Below, piece after piece: positions 51,468 to 62,210 of a stretch of DNA of 64,000 bases. The translations under genes were made by a program, and so were the position numbers. The stretch comes from Stromatinia cepivora (Eukaryota; Ascomycota; Leotiomycetes; Helotiales; Sclerotiniaceae), in NCBI GenBank assembly GCA_014898415.1, contig RCTD01000007.1:310001-374000 (forward strand). The letters run 5' to 3'. The notes beneath the pieces are model-generated. The model made no database searches and was not told where the DNA came from. It saw only the letters and a list, made by a program, of their open reading frames with translations. Every line of letters starts with the position of its first letter. The first letter of the stretch is position 1.

Positions 51468-52222
51468 TGGGGACGTCCCCCCATGATGAGTCTGATTTTG
51501 TTTTCTTTTAAAAGGTCTTTCGGTGTTTCCGTCATGGGGACGTCCCCCTATGATGAGTCTGATTTTGTTTTCTTTTAAAAGGTCTCTCGGCGTTTCCGTC
51601 ATGGGGACGTCCCCCCATGATGAGTCTGATTTTGTTTTCTTTTAAAAGGTCTTTTGGCGTTTCCGTCATGGGGACGTCCCCTCATGATGAGTCTGATTTT
51701 GTTTTCTTTTAAAAGGTCTTTTGGCGTTTCCGTCATGGGGACGTCCCCCTATGATGAGTCTGATTTTGTTTTCTTTTAAAAGGTCTTTTGGCGTTTCCGT
51801 CATGGGGACGTCCCCTCATGACGAGTCTGATTTTTTGCTTTTGGAATTGTTTGGCGTTTCCGTCATGGGGACGTCCCCTCATGATGAGTCTGATTTTTTG
51901 CTTTTGGAATTGTTTGGCGTTTCCGTCATGGGGACGTCCCCTCATGACGAGTCTGATTTTTTGCTTTTGGAATTGTTTGGCGTTTCCGTCATGGGGACGT
52001 CCCCTCATGATGAGTCTGATTTTTTGCTTTTGGAATTGTTTGGCGTTTCCGTCATGGGGACGTCCCCTCATGACGAGTCTGATTTTTTGCTTTTGGAATT
52101 GTTTGGCGTTTCCGTCATGGGGACGTCCCCTCATGACGAGTCTGATTTTTTGCTTTTGGAATTGTTTGGCGTTTCCGTCATGGGGACGTCCCCTCATGAT
52201 GAGTCTGATTTTTTGCTTTTGC
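51468..52222. repeat. Minisatellite of 67- and 63-bp units with a 12-bp palindrome
   Basis: Twelve units, each containing the perfect palindrome GGGGACGTCCCC inside TCATGGGGACGTCCCC. The first five units are 67 bp and include TTGTTTTCTTTTAAAAGGTC; the last seven are 63 bp and include TTTGCTTTTGGAATTG. Because 63 is divisible by three and the unit lacks stops, long frames appear on both strands (51721-52236 plus, 51733-52197 minus); these look like a by-product of the repeat. Confidence 0.95.
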
Positions 52223-54961
52223 GGGGGTTTCTTTAGTCGGATGTCGTCATGTATGATGCAACGCTTGGGGAATCCAAGTGCAGAGTGTTACCTACATGTA
52301 GCGAGCGGTGGATTGGAAAGATTATGGATCTGGGATATTGTGGATCCGAGGGATTGTGGATTTGAGAGGTTGTGAATCGTGTTTGTTGAAGAAGACTATG
52401 TGTTTGTTAAAGGAGACAGTCTTGTCACTGCATTTTTGTATTAGAGTTGGCAATTGGCATGTGGTGTGATTTCTTTTGAGGGAATCTCATGGTTAGCTGG
52501 ACGCAGTGGACCGTGGGGTTTTGTCTCTCAAAAGGTTACATACATGCTGTATTGGTATTGGTTTTCAGTTCACTTTAGTATGGTATTGCGATGGAGTTTG
52601 GCTTTTCGGGATGGCTATTGGGCATGGGATGGTGCATGGAGTATGGAGTATGGATTGGTTCTAAGTATGAAGCATTTGGTGTATTGAGCGTTGCATGAGC
52701 ATTACAAGCAAGGTTCTGGAGAGATACCATGAGAAGACGAGATGAGAATGATTTGAATTTGTACACGTTGTCTTTACAGGAAGGGAGCAAGGATGGAATT
52801 TTAAGGGTGGAATGAACTCAGAATGGAATAGCCTAAAAGGCTTGATTAAGTAATTTGTATAGGATACAATGAATAAGTTAAATAAATCTTGATGTGTGCG
52901 CTTGCTTGTGATGTGATGCAAATGTGTTTTGATATAAGTAGGGAAGTAATAGGTAGTCACTTCTTCCGAGCGAGGAAAATTTGGTCGGTCGCTCATGGCG
53001 AATTGGATTTAGAGAAAGCTCTTGTTACTGTATTGATTCGATTCTCGGGACTGCTAATACCTAGGCAAGTGGTTAAAGTGCACGCAACAAGGAAATGTGG
53101 TGGGTGGGAGGTCTAGGATGTTGGTGTGAGTGAGTGGGATGAATGGGATGGATGGATGGAGTGAGAGGGGAGAGGGGAGAGAAAATAGAAGAGTAGATTG
53201 TGAAGAGTAAATCATGGATTAAACTAAAGTGCATCTGATGTGGTGGTGGCGATGGTTTAAAGACTATCTATTTTATATATGTATAGTTGTATAATCATAT
53301 AATTGGATGGAGGGATGTAATGAAATTGGGATTTGGAGGGGATATATAGTTAGATAGGTTTTGTGAATTTTTTGAGTGATGGTGGTCATGCACCACAGGT
53401 GTGGTGTTTTAGTTTGCTGGGGATGGAGATTCTTGTTGGATTGTGGATTACTGGATCCTTAAGGGTGAGGGGATTTGGATCTTTGGTGTGGTGCAATGTT
53501 ATGTTTGCGAGGTGATGATGGGTTTTAATGGATGTTTTCTTTTTGTTAGGAGTGAGGTGGGAATGGGGAGTGTATGGATTTGGGATTGAGGATTGGGGAT
53601 TGAGGGTGGGAAATTGGGATTATTAATTGCAGGTGGTGTTGATATTCTTCATATTCACTAGCTAGATCAATCAGTAAGAGACTATATCTCTTGCTTCCCT
53701 GGAACTTAGCTCGGTTTTCATCATAAAATAATGCACTGCACCCAGTATACCATCAGTAAAAGGTGTTGAAGAAGGAGGGAGGGGGGGGATATTAGATTGT
53801 TTATATTTTAGTGTTCGGTTTACTCTGAGAGAAGGTTCATCCATATGCGAATTCAAAAATGAATGGGAGATATGTATGTATATAACATTGGTACCGGTAT
53901 CAGGCCTTGGCAGATCTGGTATACAATATCTTCCGTCTGTAGGTTCGGCATTTCTTGGGTACAAAGATTCGGATTGGGAAGGGCACTTTAGTAAATTCTT
54001 GAGTTCTCTGTGGTGAGCACACTAATATCATGTCACGGATGAGTTTCTTCAAATATCGATTTGACAACTTGTGAAGGTATCACTTTGAATATACAATTCT
54101 CTCTCAGCTAACACATCCACATCCCACATTCTTCGACATCAGTGGCATTAAGGGGTCCAATATCATCGAACAGGCCAGAGCCGAGAACCGGGGACGGATT
54201 GAAGGTCCGGAGAAAGGATTCATGAGTAACTATATGATATCTCTCTTTGTTTTCGGATTCCAACCTTAACAATTGCCTAAGAGGAATACATTCTTTATTC
54301 TTCATATTCTAAATGGCGCGTCATTCGTACTCAGAACAAAGAAACATTAAGATAGAAAAAGGTAGGGTGAACCTACGCTCTCGTCCGAAAACAAAGGGGG
54401 GGAGATATTTCGAGGTATTACCCACAAAGAACATGACATAAGTGAGCAATGAATAAGAAAACTCGTTCGAGGACGGAGAATGGAAAAAATGGAAATAGAT
54501 AACTGCCGTGGAAAGAGGGAATTATAAATAGGTTTTTCAAAGGTGCAATATATGTGGCGACAAATACAATTAATATATAAAGAGAAATCATTCATAAAGA
54601 AGACTTAGTTACCGCCATGTGCAGGTACGAGTATGCAAAACAATGGCCAAGGAAGAAATGTTTGGATTCTAGAATTTTTCTAATCTAGCAAACACGAAGT
54701 TATTTATTAGTGTATTATTCATACTGAGTTGATTACCAGCTCATACATATTGCTTTCAGCGAAAACGATCAATTTTTGAGATAGGGTTTTGTCTTATAAA
54801 ATACGCATTATCCTGAGCTGAGATTATTGAAGGAAAGAAGGGTTAAGTAAACTAAAGAACAAAATCAGACGAAGCCACGGGTAATTCCTTTGCAACAATA
54901 TTTCAAATAAGTGTCAATTTAAATCCTAGGGAAAAAGGAATAAAAGATCTACCTGCTCACC
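52223..54961. other. Intergenic region, no supported gene
   Basis: Purine-rich on the plus strand between about 52,600 and 53,640, with GGATGGATGG and GAGAGGGG runs. Several short frames (52454-52687, 52889-53116, 53671-53964 minus, 54108-54305 minus) lack recognisable motifs or splice context. An untranslated or long non-coding transcript cannot be excluded. Confidence 0.4.
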
Positions 54962-55507
54962 ATGAAGATCACTCACACAACCTACAACGAAGTGCGTGGC
55001 GGGATATCCACTCTACCTCACTCCACGTCTCCCCCTATATCTCGCAACAACCCCGAATTCCCCACAATCCCACCCGCATTCCGCTTCAACCCCAACCCCA
55101 CCCCACCCCAAAGATCCAGTTCCCCCATTTCCAGCAAGACAAACCCTCTACGCAGTACCACCCGCCGCATAAAACGATATCTAAAACTACACGTAAGATT
55201 CCGTGCACGACCAGGCAGTCAACGCTTTTCCCGCTCGAGATATGGAACTAGTATTCGATATCCACCTGGAGAAATGCATCCACCGACTATTCCAACACAG
55301 GTTGGAAAATATCATTCGGGGAGTGTGAGGGGGAGTTTTTCTTCGCGGGGTGAGAAGGAGGATGCGCTTGCTGTGAGGGGAAGTCAGGCGCATGAGAGGG
55401 GTTTGGAACAGAGGTATAAACATGTTAAGGGGAAGAAGAGACCGAGTTATTTGAAGCCGCGGGAGGAAGTGGGAGGAAGAAAAAGTGGTGGGGAATGGGG
55501 GTGGTGA
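54962..55507 (+). CDS. N-terminal ORF of an unknown gene (probably joined to the next ORF)
   Basis: 181-residue frame from ATG 54962, rich in Pro, Ser, Thr and Arg (PPISRNNPEFPTIPPAFRF). Near its end HERGLEQRYKHVKGKK resembles the LERDFGKGY repeats of the following frame, which overlaps it by 23 bp in the +1 frame. I therefore think both are one gene, divided by a short intron that I could not place with confidence or by a one-base indel. A GTAAGA donor at 55193 is present but no convincing in-phase acceptor. No domain is recognised. Confidence 0.55.
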   Translation: MKITHTTYNEVRGGISTLPHSTSPPISRNNPEFPTIPPAFRFNPNPTPPQRSSSPISSKTNPLRSTTRRIKRYLKLHVRFRARPGSQRFSRSRYGTSIRYPPGEMHPPTIPTQVGKYHSGSVRGSFSSRGEKEDALAVRGSQAHERGLEQRYKHVKGKKRPSYLKPREEVGGRKSGGEWGW

Positions 55508-57506
55508 ACAAGGGGTTGGAGGGCTGGATTTTGAGGCGTATATGAAACAGCAACAAGGACTGGAGAGGGATTTTGGAAAGGGATATAATGGGGGAATTAG
55601 TCCTCCAAGTTCACCAAATAGTCCTCCGAAAGTTAATAGCCCGCCGCGAAATATCAGTCCGCCGAAATTTGTGGCGAGGGAAGATGTAGGAGATTCGCAG
55701 AGAATGAGAGACGGTCAGGGTTTTGCGCATGGGATGACGCACTTGGATTTTGAGAGTTATTTGACACAGCAACGGGACTTAGAACGAGATTTTGGGAAGG
55801 GTTATGCATATGCGGGGAATAGTCCTAGCCCGCCGCATACTTCTCCGCTAGCTGATTCTTCGCGTACAACTTCGCCGCGTACGAGCCTGAATCATTCACC
55901 AATACCGATTCCGAGGCATGTTGGACATCCGAATGAGATGGGGATGGGGGGTGGGAATATGAGTCAGGGGGATGGTGTGAGGTTTTCGGATGTGCAGTGG
56001 AGTAGTGTTGGGAGTGGAGGTAGTGCAACCGGGACGACGGGGACGACGGATAGTGGAATTCATGCGGAAAGCTCGAGGGAAAGAGGTGCGGGGATGGGAA
56101 TGGGGAAACATAAGGCTGCTCCTGGACAGAGGAGACTGAGAAGAAAGGCGAAGTTTGAGGAGAGGGATCAGAGTCCCCCGACTACGCCTGCTAGTTCTCG
56201 CTCGCAGACTATCAGTAAAGAAGAGGCTGCAACTAGCTATGAGAGAAGAGAAAAGGAATTCCAAAGAGAAAGTAAAGAGGAAGTGACGACGATGGAGCAA
56301 TTAGAAGTGATGAGAAGGGCGATGTGGAACGGAAAGTTGGAGAAAGTTGTACCGCCTAGCAAAGAAGTACCAAAACACACCGACGTTCTACATTCCTCGA
56401 CGCCTGCTTCAACTTCTAGCAAAAATAGTAAGAGTAGTAAGGGAAAAGGGAAGGGAAAAATGGTGGAAGGAAGAGCGAGTCCGATTCAGAAATTGAAGGG
56501 GTATATGGGACATGGGGTAGAGGTTGTACATGATTCTCTTGAGAAAAAAACGAATTCGAAAACGAAGTTACCGAGTCCGTTTGAATACTTGTTGTATCCT
56601 AGTTATGAAGGGAAGAAAGACGATAGAAATAGTGCGGGGTCGAGGAAAAAATCAAAGGCGAAGGATAGGGGGAAAGAGGAGGAGGATAGTGATGAGGAAT
56701 TTTGGGGGTGTATAGGCGATCAGAATAATGAGAGTGGGATTCTGGCTGCGCCTCGTCCGGGTGAAGAAGTCGAGGAGAATCTTTTGGCATGTGGAGTAGA
56801 ACCGCAGAATGCGAGGAAAGGAAGTAATGGAGACGAAACATGGAATAAACATTGGGAAAATAGCTGTAAACTATGTCGCAAACGCGAAACGAGCGGTCCT
56901 CGCCGTCTTTGTCATACCTGCGAAGAGAATTTCCTAAATACCACAGCATGGGAAGAAACTACTCCTCATTTTAGGGATGTGGGTGATATTCGTCCCACGC
57001 CACCACTTAAAGATAAACATATTGCTTACATGCGCGATATGCTTTCTAGTACGCCTCCTCATTATAACGGTCCCAATTATCGACCTCCGCCTCCCGCGAA
57101 AGATGTTCCAGCCCCTGCAAAAGATTTAATCCACGTATCAAAAGTAGAGAATAGTCGCCCACAAATCGTAAATCCATTACCGGTCCGACAAGAGAGTCAA
57201 AGGCTAGTTTATGGAGGTATGGGCGATAGTCCCCGGGATATCGAAATAGGGTTTCCGGAGTGGCAGACGCATTCGTTGGAGATTGAGGGGGAGAAGACGG
57301 AACAGATGTTTAAGAGGTGGTCGGAGAGTTATAGGGTTGAGGCGAAGGAGCAGGCGGAGGGGAATGATTATAGAGAGGAGGATGGGGAGGAGCATGTCAC
57401 GCCGAGGGATAGCATTTTTTATGATTTTTGGGGGGATATTTTGAAGGAGGATGGGAGGCCTGAGACGCCGAAATTGGAGGATAGAACACCGAGGGTGAGG
57501 GAGTAG
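55485..57506 (+). CDS. Unknown protein with CxxC-x12-CxxC motif
   Basis: Long frame (673 residues from a GTG; first ATG at about 55542) ending at 57506. It has two copies of a repeat of the form LDFE-(A/S)-Y-x5-QQ...LERDFGKGY (near residues 13-38 and 80-105), long Ser/Pro/Arg-rich stretches, a KGKGKGK basic patch, and a putative zinc-binding site CKLCRKRETSGPRRLCHTC (two CxxC pairs spaced by twelve residues) near residue 465. The last 200 residues are acidic and Pro-rich. Overall it is mostly disordered. The CxxC pairs suggest metal binding (inference). I do not recognise the family. It shares a 23-bp overlap with the upstream frame and is probably its continuation. Confidence 0.75.
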   Translation: MVGNGGGEQGVGGLDFEAYMKQQQGLERDFGKGYNGGISPPSSPNSPPKVNSPPRNISPPKFVAREDVGDSQRMRDGQGFAHGMTHLDFESYLTQQRDLERDFGKGYAYAGNSPSPPHTSPLADSSRTTSPRTSLNHSPIPIPRHVGHPNEMGMGGGNMSQGDGVRFSDVQWSSVGSGGSATGTTGTTDSGIHAESSRERGAGMGMGKHKAAPGQRRLRRKAKFEERDQSPPTTPASSRSQTISKEEAATSYERREKEFQRESKEEVTTMEQLEVMRRAMWNGKLEKVVPPSKEVPKHTDVLHSSTPASTSSKNSKSSKGKGKGKMVEGRASPIQKLKGYMGHGVEVVHDSLEKKTNSKTKLPSPFEYLLYPSYEGKKDDRNSAGSRKKSKAKDRGKEEEDSDEEFWGCIGDQNNESGILAAPRPGEEVEENLLACGVEPQNARKGSNGDETWNKHWENSCKLCRKRETSGPRRLCHTCEENFLNTTAWEETTPHFRDVGDIRPTPPLKDKHIAYMRDMLSSTPPHYNGPNYRPPPPAKDVPAPAKDLIHVSKVENSRPQIVNPLPVRQESQRLVYGGMGDSPRDIEIGFPEWQTHSLEIEGEKTEQMFKRWSESYRVEAKEQAEGNDYREEDGEEHVTPRDSIFYDFWGDILKEDGRPETPKLEDRTPRVRE

Positions 57507-58010
57507 TTGTTGTGAATATGATAGATAATGTATGTATGTATTTATGTATGGAAATAATGCTTCTCCAATACTTTGGAATGACTTTGTGTACTGTGAATGA
57601 GTCGTTGATTGATTATCCCACTTGTGGATTTCCATGGTAAAATTTCGAGTAATGTAAGGTAATTCTCAGCAATGATAAGGTATCAAAATGTCTCACTTGA
57701 AACTCTCTGGAGCATGATTGAGGAAACGACATGAAGGCCTCAAAATAAGACAGTAGTAATGTGGTCGCAAAACTTTGCACTGCTCTTTACGAAATGATCA
57801 ATTCCTTAACTTTTGGTAGTATCACTACTATTTTCTTCGTCTCTGCTTGATGAACTTAGGCCACCAGCTTCTTCCTTGGCTGCTTCGCATTCCCTCCAGC
57901 CCATCTTAGCACCAGCAAGAGCAGGAGATGCATGCCTTTCTCCAGTGGAATCTGCACGTTCCGCCGTTGGTGTTGGACCAAATCGTACTTATTTACAATG
58001 CACTTGATCC
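57507..58010. other. Intergenic region between convergent genes
   Basis: 3' flanks of the unknown CxxC gene (plus) and LSM5 (minus). No supported gene. Short frames at 57813-58007 and in reverse are downstream shadows of LSM5 exon 5. Confidence 0.6.
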
Positions 58011-58474
58011 TCATGATCCTCCAATTGGTCCTTCTCCACCTGGTACCAACTACTCTATTATTAGTTTTTTGCTCTATGATGTAGATCACGGTATGGATAC
58101 GTACCATAGCAATACCGTTACCATTCAGTAGAATCTTGGGAAGCTTTGTTTGATTTCCAGATTGGTGATCACTATGAATACTCAGTACAATTCAGAAGAT
58201 TCATAGAAGTGTGAATATATACGTACAACTCAATAACATCTTCTAAAACCATATTGACATAGTCATCGAAACCGGTAAGCGTGCCGGTGAATTCTGGCAA
58301 TGTGTGAGTGGAAGAGAGGGGTCATGATGGAGGGGTAGTACCTTTGTCACCTTTCATTACGACCCAGATTTTGGAACCGACACATTTATCGATGAGTTCT
58401 GATGATGTGTTAGTGAGAGCTGTGTTTGTGTGTGGATAAGGTAACTGACCGAGAGGGAGAAGTTGGCTGGCCAT
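58011..58474 (-). CDS. LSM5: U6 snRNA-associated Sm-like protein LSm5 (five exons)
   Basis: Subunit of the heptameric LSm1-7 (cytoplasmic mRNA decay) and LSm2-8 (nuclear, U6 snRNA) rings. Exons on the minus strand: 58474-58450, 58398-58342, 58293-58227, 58171-58105, 58049-58011; 255 nt, 84 residues, the usual size. Introns are 48-55 bp. Splice phases all fit; the first donor is GTCAGT, a little unusual. The protein begins [14 protein letters not shown]. Sm1 is [20 protein letters not shown] with the conserved Gly and Asp; YVNMVLEDV closes it. Sm2 is [16 protein letters not shown] with the RNA-contacting N-G of the family. The full gene is too fragmented by introns to show as an open frame. 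It is divergently transcribed from the exonuclease gene. Confidence 0.95.
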
Positions 58475-58755
58475 TTTTGGATGACTGGTTTAGGGTATGG
58501 AAATCGGGATGTTTGGCTTGTGGTAGTGTTAGTTTGTTGTTTGAAATGAACTGATTTTATGAGAAGAGGCTTGATATAGCAAAATTTTAGTGATTGCCTG
58601 GCCTTGATATTGTGATTGTGATGCCATATGTGAAGGTAATCAAGGTTGGAGCACGTGAGTGTGACAGTGCAGATTAAAAAGATTTGACTCACATTTTGAC
58701 ACCGCAAGAAAATGACTAAAAAACTTATGATCGGATTCGTGCTCTTTGATGAAAA
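58475..58755. promoter_or_regulatory. Divergent promoter region of LSM5 and the exonuclease gene
   Basis: About 280-420 bp separate the two start codons, which point away from each other, so both promoters must lie here. A CACGTG site is present at 58652-58657. No other element is claimed. Confidence 0.5.
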
Positions 58756-60907
58756 ATGGTAGGTGTTTGTATCTTTGCTGGTTCACCTCAGAATCAAGTG
58801 AAGCTCGTGATTCGATTCTCCATCTCCAAACAAATTCAATTTTCAAGCCTCAGGCACCAATACCAAAAAGTTTCATATCATCACCTTCCAAGATCAATGA
58901 TTGGTGTTTATTTCCCTACCCCTCCATTCCTTCATAGGGCCACAGTTCTCTATGCAAATGCTCGTGTCATGCTCCCCAGTAATCATGGAGCATATACGGT
59001 GGGAAAATCACTTCGGCGTCCCATTATGAAGAATATAAGTTCCTTTGTTGGGAAATCAAATTTGGCTTCGGTAGAAGCAATGGGTTCAGCAATTGCGGGC
59101 ATGAGTGGGAAGAGAGCTCGGTGTGTGAAATTGGAATTATATTCAAGAGTATTTACGTATATAAAGCTAACACACCTACTGCAGTCCCTCTGTGGCTCGA
59201 TCAATCTCGTCGAATTCCTCGAAAACATGGCAACCGAGTCATGGTATTATCTTCAAAGACGTTCCTGCACCGGGGTCACCGAGACTTTTGAGTACGACTA
59301 CGGGAGCAAATCATGAACAGAATTTGGCATTCCATTCATATGTCGAAGATAATTATGTTCTGGCAAACTCGCATGTTGAAAACTCGAAGACGCGAAAAGC
59401 GAAAGTGGCTCGGGAAGAGATATTGGAGCCTGAAACAGCAGCAGATGTTCAAGAAGTGGCAGACGAGATCCAGGAAGATCCTGCTAAGAATGAACTTCCC
59501 AAATCTGAATTAGCATACCAAATGACCGAGGAATTGTTCGCACAGGCGAAAGAAGCCGCACCAGAGACACCAGAATCCTACTGGTCGCATACTTTGTATC
59601 GTGGGCCAAAGGAAAACGGCATTCCGAAGAAAGTTAAGATACACTATTGCCGGAGTCTACAAACTACGGAAGAAACGTTAAAACGATATTTTTTGGGCCA
59701 AAAGGTCGTCGGGTTCGATATAGAATGGAAGGCGGATGCTCGCATTTATGATGACGCAAAAAAGAATGTGTCTTTGATCCAGCTGGCAACGGAAGAGCGG
59801 GTTGGTCTCTTCCACATTGCATTGTTCCCCCAGAATAAAGCCTTAGAACTAGTGGCTCCGACTATGAAGAAAATTATGGAGGATCCAGAAGTGACTAAAG
59901 TAGGCGTGGCAATCAGCGCCGATTGCACACGTCTTAGAAAATATCTTGGCATTCATTCAGTCTCTATATTCGAACTTAGCCATCTGTATCGATTAGTCAA
60001 GTACACCCTTTCCCAGGAATATAATTTAATCAATAAGAGATTGGTTGCCCTAGCAAAGCAAGTGGAAGAGCATTTACATTTACCACTGTTCAAAGGAGGG
60101 TGTGTTAGGTCTAGTGATTGGACTCGAGGATTATCAATTCAACAAATTTCATATGCAGCTTCAGATTCGTATGCCGGCTACCACCTCTATAATATACTAG
60201 AGACCAAGCGCCAAGCTCTAAACCCGGTTCCTCCACGGCCCTTTCATGCCGACCAGAACCAGCCTATTTACATACCAAAACTTCCTACGCCAACTCCAAC
60301 GAGACAATCCACTCGAAGCCGGACTACCCAAGATCTCCCCCCGTTTGACCCGGAATCCTCGCTCGGAGATCTCAAACCCGCCCTTGAAGTCCCACTTGAA
60401 GCCGCAACAGAAATAGAAATCGACCTAGACGCCGAAGAAGAAGTTTCCACCCCAAATCGTCGTCTCCCGTGGAGAACCGATCGTTCTCAACCTTTAAAAC
60501 CTAGTCTTGGAACTCCAAACAAAATAATTAAAGCAAAACCAGTCCTCACTCCTGACGATTCCGATGCATCCTCCATCGCCCTAGCAGCCGATGTACTTAT
60601 CGTCCTTCATCTCGCGGCGAATCCAGAATCGAAACTCACGCGCGTAGTCCTCAGGGACTACTTCATTTGGTACCATAACGACCACCTTTCCATTTCACAG
60701 ATCTTCAACCTATTCACTAAGCTAAGAGCTCGAACAGCAGCTCACGGGACACAACGTATAGCGAATCATATATTGAAAGCAATTTCTCACGATGATCTAC
60801 CGTTTGATAGCCACAGGTTAAGAGAGGTTTTGAAAGAAATTCCGGAAGATGTTGTTTGGGCTAAATATAGGGGATTAGTAGAGGCTGTTGATACTGCCAA
60901 CGTTTGA
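58756..60907 (+). CDS. DEDDy-family 3'-5' exonuclease (two exons)
   Basis: Exon 1 58756-59120, intron 59121-59184 (donor GTGTGT, branch GCTAACAC, acceptor GCAG), exon 2 59185-60907; the phases join exactly. 695 residues from ATG 58756, or 648 from the in-frame ATG 58897, which I cannot choose between. The RNase D/WRN-type exonuclease domain covers about residues 270-465. Exo I is VVGFDIEWKAD with the catalytic Asp and Glu (Asp codon 59717). Exo II is TKVGVAISADCTRLRKYLGI. Exo III is ISYAASDSYAGYHLY with Tyr and Asp. The N-terminus is Ser/Arg-rich and could be a mitochondrial presequence (speculative). After the domain comes a Pro-rich linker and an acidic segment, then a helical C-terminus (residues about 590-690) like the extensions of fungal WRN-like exonucleases. 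It probably trims DNA or structured RNA ends; substrate not deducible. Confidence 0.85.
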
Positions 60908-62210
60908 TGTAGGGACAGGGAAGTATAAGAGGCGTTATGGAATTGGAGTTTTGATTGAGGATTGAGGATAGGTATGAAGTGCTTATACTATGATATTATA
61001 CACTATACCATGATCGTGGGGAAAGTCACTGTGGACTCTTTGTTCTATATCTAATGGATATGGAAATGTAGTCTGTGGATGGGTTCTGTATACCAAGGGA
61101 TTTTTGTGCATGAATAGGAAAGAAACAGGAAATATTACCAACAAATTTCAATTTTTCTAGAACGCTATACTAACGAATACGCGTGATTGAACTTTGATGC
61201 CCACTTCGACCCTGAAAGACTGGATTGATATTCAAAATCCAATAATAGCTCTCCACAACACTTCAAATAAGTGTCATCTCGTTGAATACGGGATCAGGAA
61301 ATATTCCCGTAGACGCGTTTCTAGCACATGGGAGTCAGGGACTGGAATGCTGACTAATACATGAGTAAGCATACTGCGAGGAAGCTTGCCACCAACATCT
61401 TATTCTGATATATCCGACACGTTTTGAAAATCTACTCTTACAGCCGGTAGTGCGATGTCATTCTGAAGCTTCATTGTTCGTACTCGTATTGATTTATTGG
61501 GTGTACTTGTTTTTCTCTCCACCATCACAGTTTTACGAAAGTACAGTGCCATGGATGAAAGCTGGAACTTTGGTTTTCTTGGGGGATTCTTGTCATTCTT
61601 TGTCGCCGTATTGAGCGCAATAAGTGGGAGTACTGTACATTCCCAGTTTGCATGAATGCGAAGTATCTCCTGCGGAAATCCGAAGATGCAGCTTATAATT
61701 GCTCGGTTTGGGGATAGACAGTTGTTAATGAATTTTACAGTTGACCACGAATCATGTAACTGCTCTCTTGCTTTCCGAAAAAGGCACTCCGTTCTAGGAG
61801 ATAGAATTGGCACCAAGAATGTTCGAAGACCTGATGGATTATCTAGTATGTAACCTAAGCTTTCAAATCAACAAGCTCTCGATCGTTGGCATTGCGGTGG
61901 TACCGTACCTAGTGGCTGGCTAGTTCCTCTCCACTACAGGACCCGAAGGCAAGCGTCAACACCAAAACCAAGATCTTTGTGGAATTGAATTCAATGCACA
62001 TTATTCAACCAATCAAGGAATTTCAATTGAACATCACGCAACTGGGCACTGATGAAGTCATTGACTGCGAGGCAAAATGTGTGGCAGGCACTGCCCATAT
62101 ATGGCTGGTCCTCTATTTGTTCATTTTATTAGTTTCCCCTTATTATTCTATTTATTTTGAGTACTGTTTACTCTAGCTCATTTAAAAATTTATCATTACA
62201 ATAATTCATT
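60908..62210. other. Intergenic region with one weak ORF
   Basis: 3' flank of the exonuclease and promoter side of the catalase gene. Apart from the weak minus-strand frame at 61400-61860 I see nothing gene-like. Confidence 0.5.
61400..61860 (-). CDS. Possible exon of an unrecognised protein
   Basis: Minus-strand frame of about 150 residues with balanced composition (LRTFLVPILSPRTECLFRK, ISCIFGFPQEILRIHANWE). It has no ATG near its start, but CTTAG lies just upstream of the readable frame at about 61857, so it could be a 3' exon. It ends with a stop at 61400. No motif is recognised and no upstream exon was found; it may be a chance frame or a gene relic. Confidence 0.25.

Noticed and set aside
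51468..52222. CRISPR-like array
   Set aside because: Units are contiguous with no unique spacers, and the host is a fungus; this is a minisatellite.
51721..52236. Long ORFs on both strands over the 63-bp repeats
   Set aside because: They exist because the unit is a multiple of three and lacks stops; three frames are open at once and there is no start, splice or domain evidence.
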